Assembly (NCBI GenBank): GCA_903912445.1 | Contig: CAIWHP010000082.1 | Span: 1 to 50,592, forward strand | Direction of reading: 5' to 3' | From: an uncultured Lentisphaerota bacterium | GTDB taxonomy: Bacteria > Verrucomicrobiota > Kiritimatiellia > CAIQIC01 | DNA length: 50,592 nt | Shown: positions 6,918-17,385 of the stretch, one piece after another | Numbering within the stretch: the first letter of the stretch is position 1 | Layout of the letters: each line of letters begins with the position of its first letter | Program-made: the position numbers and the translations under genes | The notes under the pieces: generated by a model | What the model was told of the DNA's origin: nothing | What the model saw: only the letters and a program-made list of their open reading frames with translations | Databases searched by the model: none

Positions 6918-9900
6918 ATGCACAAAATTTTCCTGCTGTTGACGGGTGGCTTATGCCTGCTGGCCGGGGCGGGTGGCGGCCGGAGCGCGCTCGCCGCTGC
7001 GCCCGCGACCAACGCCAACTTCCGCGGGCTGCCGGGGCGGCTGTTCGAGGCCGAGGACTGGAGCACGCCGCGCGCCTGGCTGACCAACACGGTCACCGCG
7101 AACCAGTGGCGGCTGTGGACCACCGAGGGCGCGGGCAAGCGCTCGCGCGACGCCGCGCTGACCACGCCCAAGGTGGCGCGCGACCGCGCCACGGCGGAGG
7201 AGGGCGCGCCGCCGCTGCACACGCGCATCACCGGCCTCCCGCCCGGCCTCTACCGCGCCTGGCTCGGCCCCACGACGCGCCCGCTCGCCTACTCGCTCGA
7301 CGCCGGCCGCACGTGGCTGAAATCCGGCGGCGGCGAGACCGAGCTCGGCATCCACAGCCTTCAGGACGGCGTCTTCGAGCTGCTGGTGGACGACCGCTTC
7401 GCCAACCCCGCCAGCATCGGCTCGGCCTACTACGATTACCTCCGGCTGGAGCCGCTGGTGCCACCGCAGCTCAGTGCGGCCGCCGCCTTCACGCGGCCGG
7501 ATGGCGCGACGGAAATTTCGTGGGTCAGCGATGTGCCCACGCCGCCGGCCACGGTCGAGTGCGCCGGACAAAATTTTAAGGAGACGGTCGGCGACTCTCG
7601 CAACCATCGCGTCATGCTGGCCGGCTTGCCTGTGGGTCAAGCCTGCGCGGCGGCCATCCGGTCGCTCGGCGCCACGGCCGTCGTAAAGTTTACCGCCGGT
7701 GCCCAGCCACGGCGGGTGGCATCGAAGGCGCAGCGCATCGCGCTGACCATCGGCGAGCCGACGGAATTTCCGCGCCGGAACTGGCCGGTGACGAGCGGCA
7801 TCCCGTTTGCGCAGGGCGCGCTCGCCGCAGCCGGCGATGCCGCGCTGTGCGACAGCGCCGGCACCATGTTGCCGGCACAATGCGAGGCCACCGCCTTTTG
7901 GCCCGACGCCTCCGTCAAGTGGCTGCAAGTGAGTTTCCTTGCCGATACCGCGCTGACACCAACAAACTATTGTCTGTGCATCGGCATGCCGGCTGCCACG
8001 CCACAGTCGATCGCGCCCGTCACCGTTCAACAAACCGCGGATGGAGTGACGATCTGCAATGGCCCACTGAGGTTGCCGATCGGCCGGAAGCAGTTTGCGT
8101 TGTTCGCGAGTGTGACGGCGGGCGGCAAGGCGCAGATTACGGATGGCGCCGGCAAGAAATTTTTCGCCGGCGCGCCGGATTCCGTGACCGTTGAGGAAGG
8201 TGGCCCGCTGCGCGCAGAGGTGCGTGCGGAAGGCGACTTCGTTGCCGCCGACGGGGCCAGGTTGTTCCGGTGGCGTGCGCGTTTCTTTGTCTATGCCGGC
8301 CAGGACTGGGTGCGCTTACAATGGACGATCGGCAACAACCAGACCAACACCGTGCTGACCAACCTGCGCGAAGCGAGCCTTGCGCTTCCGCTGGCCGCAC
8401 GCGGCGCCGCACGCGGCGCGTTCGATGGCGCCGAGGCCATGGCCCTCACGACGCCAGCGACCTTGTTGCAGGCTAAGGACGATCACTTCACGGCCACACT
8501 CGGCGGACAATCTCGAAGCGGCCAGCATGCCACCGGCAGCGCGTTCATCACCGATGGCACGCACGGCCTCGCGGTGGCGGTGCCAAACTTCTGGCAGCTT
8601 TATCCGAAGGGCTTCGAGCTGCGACCCGATGGCCTTACCGTGAATATTTTGCCGGCGCTAGCCACCGACGCGTTCGCGAAGGAGTCGAAGCTTTCCGAGG
8701 ACCTGATTCGCCTCTACTACTGCTACGACCACGGCCAGTATCGCATCAAGCGCGGGCTGGAATTCAGCACCGACCTCTACATCCGCTGCGCCGCGACGAA
8801 TGACGCGCGCTTTGCGGCATGGGCGCACCAGCCGCTCTACGCGGTCGCCCCGCCGCAGCACTACTGCGCGAGCGGCGTCTTCGGCATCGTCGAGCCGCAG
8901 CAGGCCGGGCTGTTCGAGGCCTACGAGAAAATGGCCGCCGAGGGCCTCGCGCAGCTGGAGAAAAACCGGCAGAAAAAACACGAATACGGCTGGATGAATT
9001 TTGGCGACTGGCACGGCGAGCGGCATTTCAACTGGGGCAACCACGAATACGACATGATGGGCGCGCTCGCGCTCCAGTTCATCCGCACCGGCGACCCGCT
9101 GTGGCTCCGCTGGGCCAACGACTGCGCACGTCACAGCACGACGATAGATACGGTCCACTATCCGTGGCAGGAGCGGATGTCGGGCCGCGTCTACGCGCAC
9201 TCGGTCGGCCACGTCGGCGGCTTTTTCGAGCAAGGCGCTCCGCAGTTCCGTACGCTCAGCAACGTGTTCGGCCTCGCCGATCTGCTGCGCCCAAACCAAT
9301 TTATCGCCGGCGCAATCGATCCCGGTGGACACATCTTCCAGCCGGGCAATTTCCGCGTCGGCTTCCTCACCGGCGAGCGCCGCTACCGCGAAGTCGCGGA
9401 GATGGTCTGCACGGCGCAAGCCACCTACATGACGCGCAACTTCGACTTCGGCATCGAGCGCGCCGCCGGCTGGCCGCTGATGAACGCCGTCGCCGCGTTT
9501 GAAGCGACGGGCGCACCCTTTTTCCTCAACGCCGCCCGGCTGTATGTCGAGAAAATCACCGGCAAGCAGACCGAACGCGGCGACTGGGGCCTGCGGCACG
9601 GCCCGCCCGAGTGCCTGCACCAGCCGTCGCATCCCGGCGGCAAGGCCTTCGCCGCCGGCGTACTGCTCAACGGCCTGATGCTGTTCGACGCCGTCGCGCC
9701 TTCGGACGCCGTAAAGCAGTGCATCACGCGCAACGCGCACTGGCTGGAAAAATATGCATGGAACCACGAGACCCACAGCTTCCGCTACCTCGACACCTGC
9801 CCCACCTTCGAAAAAGGACGCGGCAACGGCGGCACCGACCTGCTCGTCGCCAGCGGCCTGGCCTACGCCTGCACGCTCGACCGCGACCCGGCCCTGCGCG

Positions 9901-10058
9901 CGCTGCTGCTCGACTCTCTGAGCCGCGCGCTCCAGACCCACAGCAAGGCCGGCAAGGACTTTATCCAGGACATCCGCCAGACTCCGCACGCGCTCGCGAT
10001 CCTGCACCAGCGCCTCGGCGTGAGCGCATTGCCGGCCGTAGAGCAGATGAAGAAATAG
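6918..10058 (+). CDS. Secreted YetA/exo-rhamnogalacturonan-lyase-like protein
   Basis: 1046 residues with a signal peptide (IFLLLTGGLCLLAGAGG). The first ~250 residues are beta-rich and partly carbohydrate-module and Fn3-like (EISWVSDVPTPPATVECAG). From about residue 275 comes a RIFT-barrel segment, RNWPVTSGIPFAQGAL followed by ATAFWPDASVKWLQV, characteristic of the PcRGLX/YetA family (PF19501-type). A beta-sandwich follows, and then an alpha/alpha-toroid from about residue 640 (GWMNFGDWHGERHFNWGNHEYD). The family includes fungal exo-rhamnogalacturonan lyase (PL26), so pectin side-polymer cleavage in the periplasm or outside is likely, though substrate is inferred. It is followed by another large exported protein gene, probably co-transcribed. 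Confidence 0.8.
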   Translation: MHKIFLLLTGGLCLLAGAGGGRSALAAAPATNANFRGLPGRLFEAEDWSTPRAWLTNTVTANQWRLWTTEGAGKRSRDAALTTPKVARDRATAEEGAPPLHTRITGLPPGLYRAWLGPTTRPLAYSLDAGRTWLKSGGGETELGIHSLQDGVFELLVDDRFANPASIGSAYYDYLRLEPLVPPQLSAAAAFTRPDGATEISWVSDVPTPPATVECAGQNFKETVGDSRNHRVMLAGLPVGQACAAAIRSLGATAVVKFTAGAQPRRVASKAQRIALTIGEPTEFPRRNWPVTSGIPFAQGALAAAGDAALCDSAGTMLPAQCEATAFWPDASVKWLQVSFLADTALTPTNYCLCIGMPAATPQSIAPVTVQQTADGVTICNGPLRLPIGRKQFALFASVTAGGKAQITDGAGKKFFAGAPDSVTVEEGGPLRAEVRAEGDFVAADGARLFRWRARFFVYAGQDWVRLQWTIGNNQTNTVLTNLREASLALPLAARGAARGAFDGAEAMALTTPATLLQAKDDHFTATLGGQSRSGQHATGSAFITDGTHGLAVAVPNFWQLYPKGFELRPDGLTVNILPALATDAFAKESKLSEDLIRLYYCYDHGQYRIKRGLEFSTDLYIRCAATNDARFAAWAHQPLYAVAPPQHYCASGVFGIVEPQQAGLFEAYEKMAAEGLAQLEKNRQKKHEYGWMNFGDWHGERHFNWGNHEYDMMGALALQFIRTGDPLWLRWANDCARHSTTIDTVHYPWQERMSGRVYAHSVGHVGGFFEQGAPQFRTLSNVFGLADLLRPNQFIAGAIDPGGHIFQPGNFRVGFLTGERRYREVAEMVCTAQATYMTRNFDFGIERAAGWPLMNAVAAFEATGAPFFLNAARLYVEKITGKQTERGDWGLRHGPPECLHQPSHPGGKAFAAGVLLNGLMLFDAVAPSDAVKQCITRNAHWLEKYAWNHETHSFRYLDTCPTFEKGRGNGGTDLLVASGLAYACTLDRDPALRALLLDSLSRALQTHSKAGKDFIQDIRQTPHALAILHQRLGVSALPAVEQMKK

Positions 10059-10069
10059 ACGCCGCTGTT

Positions 10070-10120
10070 TTTTCCAAGCCTTGGGAAATAACGGCCTTGG
10101 TTTTCCAATAATTGGAAAAG
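10070..10120. repeat. Paired TTCCAA palindrome, cluster 3
   Basis: TTCCAAGCCTTGGGAA (10072-10087) and TTCCAATAATTGGAA (10103-10117), centres 30.5 bp apart, lying between two co-oriented genes 12 bp after the upstream stop. Confidence 0.88.
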
Positions 10121-10163
10121 CTGCGCGTTTGAGGAACGGCGTTTGGCAGCAGGGAACAAGCCT

Positions 10164-13100
10164 ATGAAATATTTTGCGATCGGGTTGGTGTGCGGCGCAC
10201 TGGCGGCGGCGGCGGGCGCGGCGGAGAAACCGGTGACGCTCGGCGTCGAGTGCGAGGATTTCCAGTTCCTTGGCGACTGGAACAGCGGCTACAGCCCGGC
10301 GCACTTTTCCGGCAAGGGCATGCTATCCAACGGCGAGCTGGGCGCGAAGCTGCCGGCGGTCACAGGCGTCACCCTGCCGCGCGCGGGCCGCTACGCGCTC
10401 TGGGCGCGCGCCGCGGATTATCCCAACGACCGACCGGGCACCCGGCTGTTCAAGGTTTCGGCCGGCGGCAAGCTGACGCAGGAGACTTTTGGGGATTCCG
10501 GCCGGCCGAGTTTTTCGTGGGAACCCGGCGGCGTTTTCGAGCTGCCCGCCGGGCCGGTGCTGCTCGGCATCCACGATATCGGGAAAAAATTTGCGCGCGC
10601 CGATGCCCTCCTGCTGACGACCGATCTGAACTTCAAACCGACCGCCGCACTCGGCACGCTGCACCATCCGCGCGTGAAACCACTTGCCTTACCGATGCCG
10701 GGCGCAGCCGATCCGTTTGCCGCCGCGCCGGTCACGACGAGCGGCGAGCTTGGCTCCGCCGCGCTGGAGAATGAACATCTGCGCCTTGAATTCCTGCCGG
10801 CGCAGCGTGACGGCCGGCCGACCGTGGCGCCGCGCGTCGCTTTCAAGCAGGACGGCCGCTGGGTGGATGTGGGCGCCGACGCCGACGCGGAAACCTACGC
10901 GGTGGTAGCGAGTGGCAAGACCGAGTTGAAGTTCACGGGTTTCTATCCCTCGTGGCAGGGCGGTGTGGTCCATCCGTTCAAGGTCAGGGCGGGCGGTGTG
11001 GAACTGGAGACGCGCACCGGCAGCGGGATGGCGGTCTGGGACGCAGGCGAGGCGTTGCGTTTTGTGCCGCGCTCCGCGACGCGCGCGGGCAACACGGTGC
11101 GGCTGGATTTTCATCCGCAGCCCGCTGGAAAATTGGCGGCGACGTGGGAGCTGAAGCCCGGCGAGCGCACGGCGCGCGTGGCATTGGAATTCGTCCCGGC
11201 GCAGGCGGGCGCCTACGCGCTCGGCTACCATCTCTTCTGCCGCAAGCCGCTCGCCGAGGTCGAGGAGGTGCTGCTGCCGATGATGTGGCACGGCAAGCGG
11301 TTCCCGTCGCAGCCGGTGACGCTGCTGCAGACGCACACGCCGACGCCGGTCGCGCTGATGCAGCTGCCCGGCGCGCGCGTGCTCGGCGTCAGCGGCTCGC
11401 CGGAGGAAATCCCCTTCGCGTGGCCCGACCGGCAGCATCCGTTGTTCGGGCTGCTGTTGCGCAGCGCCTCGGGTGCGGTGCAGCCGGCGATCTACGGTCC
11501 CATCCCCGGCACCGCACGCGCGCGTTGCGCCGCCGGCGCGTCCCTGCGTTTTGCGTTCCGCGTGCTCGCGCAGGACGGCGACTGGTACGCGGGCTATCGC
11601 ACCGCGGCCGACGAAATCTTCGGCTGGCGCGATTACCGCTCGAACGTGGGCACCTCGCTGACCGATGCGGCGCTGAACATGATTGACCTGTTCATGGACG
11701 ACAACTTTGGCGGTTGGTGGAAACGCGGAAAAGGCCCGTACCAGATCGAGACGCTCAACGGCGTGACGCATTCCTCGCCGCTGACGGCGTTGGAACTCTA
11801 TCGCCTGACCGGCAACGAGGAGCTCTATCGCCGTCGCACGCTGCCGACGTTGGAGTACGCGCTCTCGCGCAGCAATCCGCACTTCTCGCCGGAGCCGGCG
11901 CACACAGGCGTGATGTATCCCGCCGGCAGCCTGGGCGGGCCGATCAGCATTTACGGCACGACGGCCTACGGCGGGCTGTGGGAGCTGACGCACCGCCGCA
12001 CGCCCGCGTTCGGCGCGGTCGCCCTGCCGACCAACGGCGTGAAGCCCACCGCCGGCTACGGCCACGGTCAGGAATTCGAGGAGTGGCTGGCCCGCCACCT
12101 GCTGACCGGCGACGCCGCCGCGCTCGCCAAGGCGCGCGAACTGGCCGACCTCTATCTGGAGAAGAACATTCGCACGCCCCCCGCGGGCGAGCTGACGCCG
12201 CAGCCGTTCTTCAACGTCTCGTTCGTGCCCGACTGGGAGGGCCTGCTGCGGATGTGGGAGGTGACCGGCGAGAAAAAATATCTTGAGGGCGCCGCGCTCG
12301 GCGCGCGCCGGCTGATGACCAGCGTGTGGACACAGCCCGTCGTGCCGGCGGGCGAAATGACCGTGCATCCCGGAGGCGCGCATACCGCCAGTTCGCCGAA
12401 AACTTCGTGGTGGAAAGGCCCGGACCAATTCCGCCTCGGCTTCCCGCGCAAGCCCGGCGACGCACCCGAGCACCGCGCGCCGTCGTGGATCCCCTCGAAC
12501 GTCGGCCTCGGCTTCGAGCAGCCGTGCACCTACAGCCGCATGGATAGCGGCGGCGCGATGATCTACCAATCCGCGTGGGCGCCGAATTTCCTGCGCCTCG
12601 CCGCCGCCACCGGCGACAAACAATTCGAAACCTACGCGCGCAACGCCACGCTTGGCCGCTGGGGAAACTATCCCGGCTACTACGTCGTCGGCTTCACCGA
12701 CCTCCCGCTCGACCCGCGCTATCCCTATCAGGGCCCAGATGTCTCATGCATCTACTATCACCACATCCTGCCGCACCTGGCGTGGACGATTGACTGGCTC
12801 GTCGCCGAGGCCGCGCTGCGCTCGGGTGGAAAAATTTCCTTCCCCAGCCAGCGGCAGCACGGCTACGTCTGGTTCGACAGCCGCGAATACGGCGCCGCGC
12901 CCGGCAAAGTGCTCGCGGTGAAGGACGCCTGGCTCTGGTTCGACCGCGGCGTTGCCAGGCTCGACAACCCGGCGATCAACCATCTGCTCGCGCACACCGC
13001 CGACCAGCTGTGCGTCGTCTTGATGAACGAAAACTCCACCCCAGAAAAAGTCGGCGTCGAATTTCTGCCCGCCAAGCTCGGCCTCGCCGCCGGCACGGAG

Positions 13101-13577
13101 CCGCAGCTGACCGCAACCACCGCCGCGGGCACTGCCGTGCCGGTGCAGTTCGACAAGTTGCACGCCGCGCTCGAAGTGCCCGCGCGGGGCTTGGTGGTGC
13201 TGACACTCGCCGGCGTGAACGTGAAAATCGCCGCGCACGAAACCGCGCCGCCGCTGGAAAAGACCGCGCCACCTGCGATCGTCGCCGTGCCAACCTCGCT
13301 GAAGGATATCGAGGTCCGCGCCGCCGCCGTGCAGATCCGCCCCGGCCCGTGGGACGCCTACGTCTGGTGCACCGCCAAACCCGACCGCGTGAAAAAGGTG
13401 GTGTTCCACTATCAGCTGGGCGGCGCGTGGAAGCAGGTCGAGGACGCCGAGTATCCGTTCGAGCTTTCCATCCCCGTGCCCGACCCGGCGCAAGACCTCC
13501 GCTTCCGCGCCGAGATCACCGGCGCCGACGGACAAACCAGCTCCACACCGGAAGCCACGCTCGCCGCGCCGCGCTGA
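10164..13577 (+). CDS. Large secreted protein of unknown family, probable polysaccharide-active enzyme
   Basis: 1137 residues, starting MKYFAIGLVCGALAAAAGAAE (signal peptide). The start at 10164 has AGGGA upstream and fits the signal peptide better than the in-frame GTG/TTG-type starts further left. The N terminus begins VECEDFQFLGDW, like a CBM35-type or FIVAR-like sugar-binding module. A beta-rich middle part follows, and from about residue 500 to 930 the sequence is helical and resembles an alpha/alpha-toroid (TALELYRLTGNEELYRRRTL, then LAWTIDWLVAEAALRSGG). The C-terminal ~200 residues are beta domains. I do not recognise a named family or catalytic residues. Position next to the YetA/lyase-like gene suggests joint degradation of a complex plant polysaccharide. 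Confidence 0.7.
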   Translation: MKYFAIGLVCGALAAAAGAAEKPVTLGVECEDFQFLGDWNSGYSPAHFSGKGMLSNGELGAKLPAVTGVTLPRAGRYALWARAADYPNDRPGTRLFKVSAGGKLTQETFGDSGRPSFSWEPGGVFELPAGPVLLGIHDIGKKFARADALLLTTDLNFKPTAALGTLHHPRVKPLALPMPGAADPFAAAPVTTSGELGSAALENEHLRLEFLPAQRDGRPTVAPRVAFKQDGRWVDVGADADAETYAVVASGKTELKFTGFYPSWQGGVVHPFKVRAGGVELETRTGSGMAVWDAGEALRFVPRSATRAGNTVRLDFHPQPAGKLAATWELKPGERTARVALEFVPAQAGAYALGYHLFCRKPLAEVEEVLLPMMWHGKRFPSQPVTLLQTHTPTPVALMQLPGARVLGVSGSPEEIPFAWPDRQHPLFGLLLRSASGAVQPAIYGPIPGTARARCAAGASLRFAFRVLAQDGDWYAGYRTAADEIFGWRDYRSNVGTSLTDAALNMIDLFMDDNFGGWWKRGKGPYQIETLNGVTHSSPLTALELYRLTGNEELYRRRTLPTLEYALSRSNPHFSPEPAHTGVMYPAGSLGGPISIYGTTAYGGLWELTHRRTPAFGAVALPTNGVKPTAGYGHGQEFEEWLARHLLTGDAAALAKARELADLYLEKNIRTPPAGELTPQPFFNVSFVPDWEGLLRMWEVTGEKKYLEGAALGARRLMTSVWTQPVVPAGEMTVHPGGAHTASSPKTSWWKGPDQFRLGFPRKPGDAPEHRAPSWIPSNVGLGFEQPCTYSRMDSGGAMIYQSAWAPNFLRLAAATGDKQFETYARNATLGRWGNYPGYYVVGFTDLPLDPRYPYQGPDVSCIYYHHILPHLAWTIDWLVAEAALRSGGKISFPSQRQHGYVWFDSREYGAAPGKVLAVKDAWLWFDRGVARLDNPAINHLLAHTADQLCVVLMNENSTPEKVGVEFLPAKLGLAAGTEPQLTATTAAGTAVPVQFDKLHAALEVPARGLVVLTLAGVNVKIAAHETAPPLEKTAPPAIVAVPTSLKDIEVRAAAVQIRPGPWDAYVWCTAKPDRVKKVVFHYQLGGAWKQVEDAEYPFELSIPVPDPAQDLRFRAEITGADGQTSSTPEATLAAPR

Positions 13578-13638
13578 AGCCGCCCGGCTCCACCGTTGAG
13601 CCCATCGTCGCGCAGCCAACCAGACAAACTGTCCCCCA

Positions 13639-13662
13639 GCGCACAGTTGTACAAGTGTGCGC
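13639..13662. terminator. Palindromic stem-loop between convergent genes
   Basis: GCGCACA (13639-13645) and TGTGCGC (13656-13662) enclose the self-complementary TTGTACAA, giving a near-perfect 24-bp palindrome. It lies between the 3' ends of two convergent genes and could act as a bidirectional terminator. No T-run is present. Confidence 0.5.
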
Positions 13663-13682
13663 CGAGGGCCTGTCTGGAACGG

Positions 13683-15485
13683 TCACGGCAGGCGCTCACG
13701 CAGCGGGCGCTGGCTGTCGGCTAGGCCGCCGGGCCGGTTGCGCGCGAGCCAGACGCGGCGGTGTTCGGCAAGGAGGGCGCGCAGGTCGTCCGCGTTTTCT
13801 ACGCCTGTCGCCCCACGCCGGAGGCCGTGGCGCAGCAGTTGCGCGACGAGCGCGAATTCGTCGCGCACCAGTGCGGCCTCAGCGCCGCGCATGTGAGCGC
13901 GGGCCAGGGACGCCATGATTTCGTCCAGCCGCTGTGCCGTTTTTTCCAGCGCGCCGGCGGGCAGCTTGGCGAGCCACGGTGCGAGGTCGAGCTTGTGCAG
14001 CAGGTGGAACAGCACGCTCGCGTTCGCCAGCTCGACGCCTGTCGTGCGCTGAAGGTCGCCCAGGTCGAGCGCGAGCCGGCCCATCACGCCGGCGGCATCC
14101 TCGAAGGCGTGCCGGTCGAGCAACTTTGCCAGCGGCATTTCGGTTGCGGCCGATGCGTTCCACGCGTACGCGGCGGCGGTGGCGAAGCCGGCGTAGCTGA
14201 CCGGCAGCGGCTGCCAGTGGCCGTTATCGCCCCAGTCGGTGACGAGCAGGCCTTCCGCGCCGTGGTGCAATCCGGCTTCCGCGGCGGCGCGGATGTTGCC
14301 GAGCATGTTCGACGTGCGCCCCGCGAGGCTGTTCCACGCCGAGGTGCCGGGGCACACCCAGAACGGCAGGCCCGCGCCGGCAAACGTCGCGGCCTCGCGC
14401 TCGAACGGATGCGCGGCCTCATAACCCCAATGCAAAGCAATCATGTCGCGCGGCAGCTCGCCGACGAGTTCGGGATGCTGGAGGATGATATCGCCCCAGA
14501 ACTGCATCGTGTGGCCGCGCCGGCCCACTTCCTCGCGCAGCTTCAGCAGAAAATCCAGATAGATGCGGCCCTTGCCGTGCGCGGCGCAGGCGGCGGCGCT
14601 GCGCCCCTGGCCAAGGTCCCAGGTCTCGTCGCAGCCGACATTGAAGAAGCGGCTGGAAAAATTCGGCAGCAGTTCGTCGAACAGTTCGCGCAACAGGGCG
14701 AGGCCGGCGGGATTGGTCGGGTCCAAGCTCAGCGGCTCGGTGCGCCGCTCGCCCCAGGGCGTCACGTAACCGTCAGGGGACTCGGCGAGCGCGCTGTAGC
14801 GTGGCAGTTTGAGCCAGCGAGCCAGGTGGCCGAACGAATTCTGGTTCGGCACGAGTTCCACGCCGCGCTCGCGGCAGAACACGTCCAGCGTGCGCACGTC
14901 CTCCGGCGTCAGCGGGTCGGCGTCCGCCCAGACGTCGCGGTGGTTGCGGTAGGCAAACGTGTGCTCGGTATAGAGCTGGAGGTGATTGAATTTCCACTCG
15001 GCGAGCCGGTCCACCAGCGCGCAGAGCGTGGCGAGGGTCGGGACCTTGTCGCGGCTGATATCCAGCATGGCGCCGCGCACGGCGTAGTCGGGCCAGTCGG
15101 TGATGACGCACGCCGGCAGTGCCGCGGGAAACTGGCGGAGCAGCTGCCGCAGCGTCATCAGCGCATGGAGCAACCCCGCGCGGTCCGGCGCGGTCAGCCG
15201 CAGGCCGTCCGCCGCCACCTCCAGCCGATAGCCCTGCGGCGGCAGACCGCCGTGGTGCTCCAGGACGAGGTGGATGGCGGGGTGGGCGGCAGGGTCGGCT
15301 TCCGAAATTTCCCACCCGCTGCGACCGGCGTGCGCCAGCTCGTCCTGCAAGCGCAGCAGCAGCGGCGCCAGCAACCCCGGTCCGCCGGCCGCCGTCAGCA
15401 CGCCGGCCGGCGCGAGCGCAAACGCGCCCGCGCGGCGCTCGACGCGGCGCGGCGGCGGCAGCAACAGGAGTTCGGATTCAGCCAT
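13683..15485 (-). CDS. GH20 beta-N-acetylhexosaminidase-like enzyme
   Basis: 600 residues. An N-terminal GH20b-type domain (about 1-130) precedes a TIM-barrel catalytic domain beginning DWPDYAVRGAMLDISRDKVP. The family's catalytic Asp-Glu pair is visible as Asp286-Glu287 in FFNVGCDETWD. Enzymes of this family remove terminal beta-linked GlcNAc or GalNAc by substrate-assisted catalysis. No signal peptide is present, so it probably acts in the cytoplasm on imported oligosaccharides or recycled cell-wall sugars. It is convergent with the large secreted protein gene and lies 56 bp downstream of purH on the same strand. Confidence 0.88.
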   Translation of the reverse strand: MAESELLLLPPPRRVERRAGAFALAPAGVLTAAGGPGLLAPLLLRLQDELAHAGRSGWEISEADPAAHPAIHLVLEHHGGLPPQGYRLEVAADGLRLTAPDRAGLLHALMTLRQLLRQFPAALPACVITDWPDYAVRGAMLDISRDKVPTLATLCALVDRLAEWKFNHLQLYTEHTFAYRNHRDVWADADPLTPEDVRTLDVFCRERGVELVPNQNSFGHLARWLKLPRYSALAESPDGYVTPWGERRTEPLSLDPTNPAGLALLRELFDELLPNFSSRFFNVGCDETWDLGQGRSAAACAAHGKGRIYLDFLLKLREEVGRRGHTMQFWGDIILQHPELVGELPRDMIALHWGYEAAHPFEREAATFAGAGLPFWVCPGTSAWNSLAGRTSNMLGNIRAAAEAGLHHGAEGLLVTDWGDNGHWQPLPVSYAGFATAAAYAWNASAATEMPLAKLLDRHAFEDAAGVMGRLALDLGDLQRTTGVELANASVLFHLLHKLDLAPWLAKLPAGALEKTAQRLDEIMASLARAHMRGAEAALVRDEFALVAQLLRHGLRRGATGVENADDLRALLAEHRRVWLARNRPGGLADSQRPLRERLP

Positions 15486-15541
15486 GCGGGCTTTCTACCC
15501 CGGCCAGCGCAGCGCCCCGGCGCAGGGCCTCGTGCTGCCGC

Positions 15542-17170
<1,629 letters not shown>

Positions 17171-17207
17171 GTTTAATTCCTGTAATATGGAAAGCCGCGC
17201 GGAGCAT

Positions 17208-17291
17208 ATTTTCCAAGCTTGGGAAAAACAACCCCCAACTTTTTCCAAACCTTGGAAAAAACACCTGTTTCGGTTTCCAATCCTTGGAAGA
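17208..17291. repeat. Triple TTCCAA palindrome, cluster 4
   Basis: Three copies: TTCCAAGCTTGGGAA (17211-17225), TTCCAAACCTTGGAA (17243-17257) and TTCCAATCCTTGGAA (17275-17289). Centre distances are 32 and 32 bp. The cluster lies 41 bp upstream of the purH start. Confidence 0.9.
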
Positions 17292-17293
17292 GT

Positions 17294-17382
17294 TAAACGC
17301 AAAGGCGCGCAGTAAAGCGGAGGGCGCAGAGCCGGGAAGCTTCCTTTGCGACTTCTGCTTGCCTTGGCGGCTTGGCGTTAGG
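17294..17382. repeat. Imperfect inverted repeat between purH and queG
   Basis: The left arm (starting AACGCAAAGGCGCGC near 17296) and the right arm (ending CCTTGGCGGCTTGGCGTTA near 17380) are imperfectly complementary over about 40 bp each. A short-period (about 7-bp) internal structure is only weakly visible. It may be a decayed relative of the heptamer elements or a plain terminator-like hairpin for queG, which is the opposite side. Confidence is limited. Confidence 0.4.
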
Positions 17383-17385
17383 TTC

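Noticed and set aside
17171-17302. N-terminal extension of purH
   Set aside because: It only translates the three palindromes; the proper start and ribosome site are at 17170.
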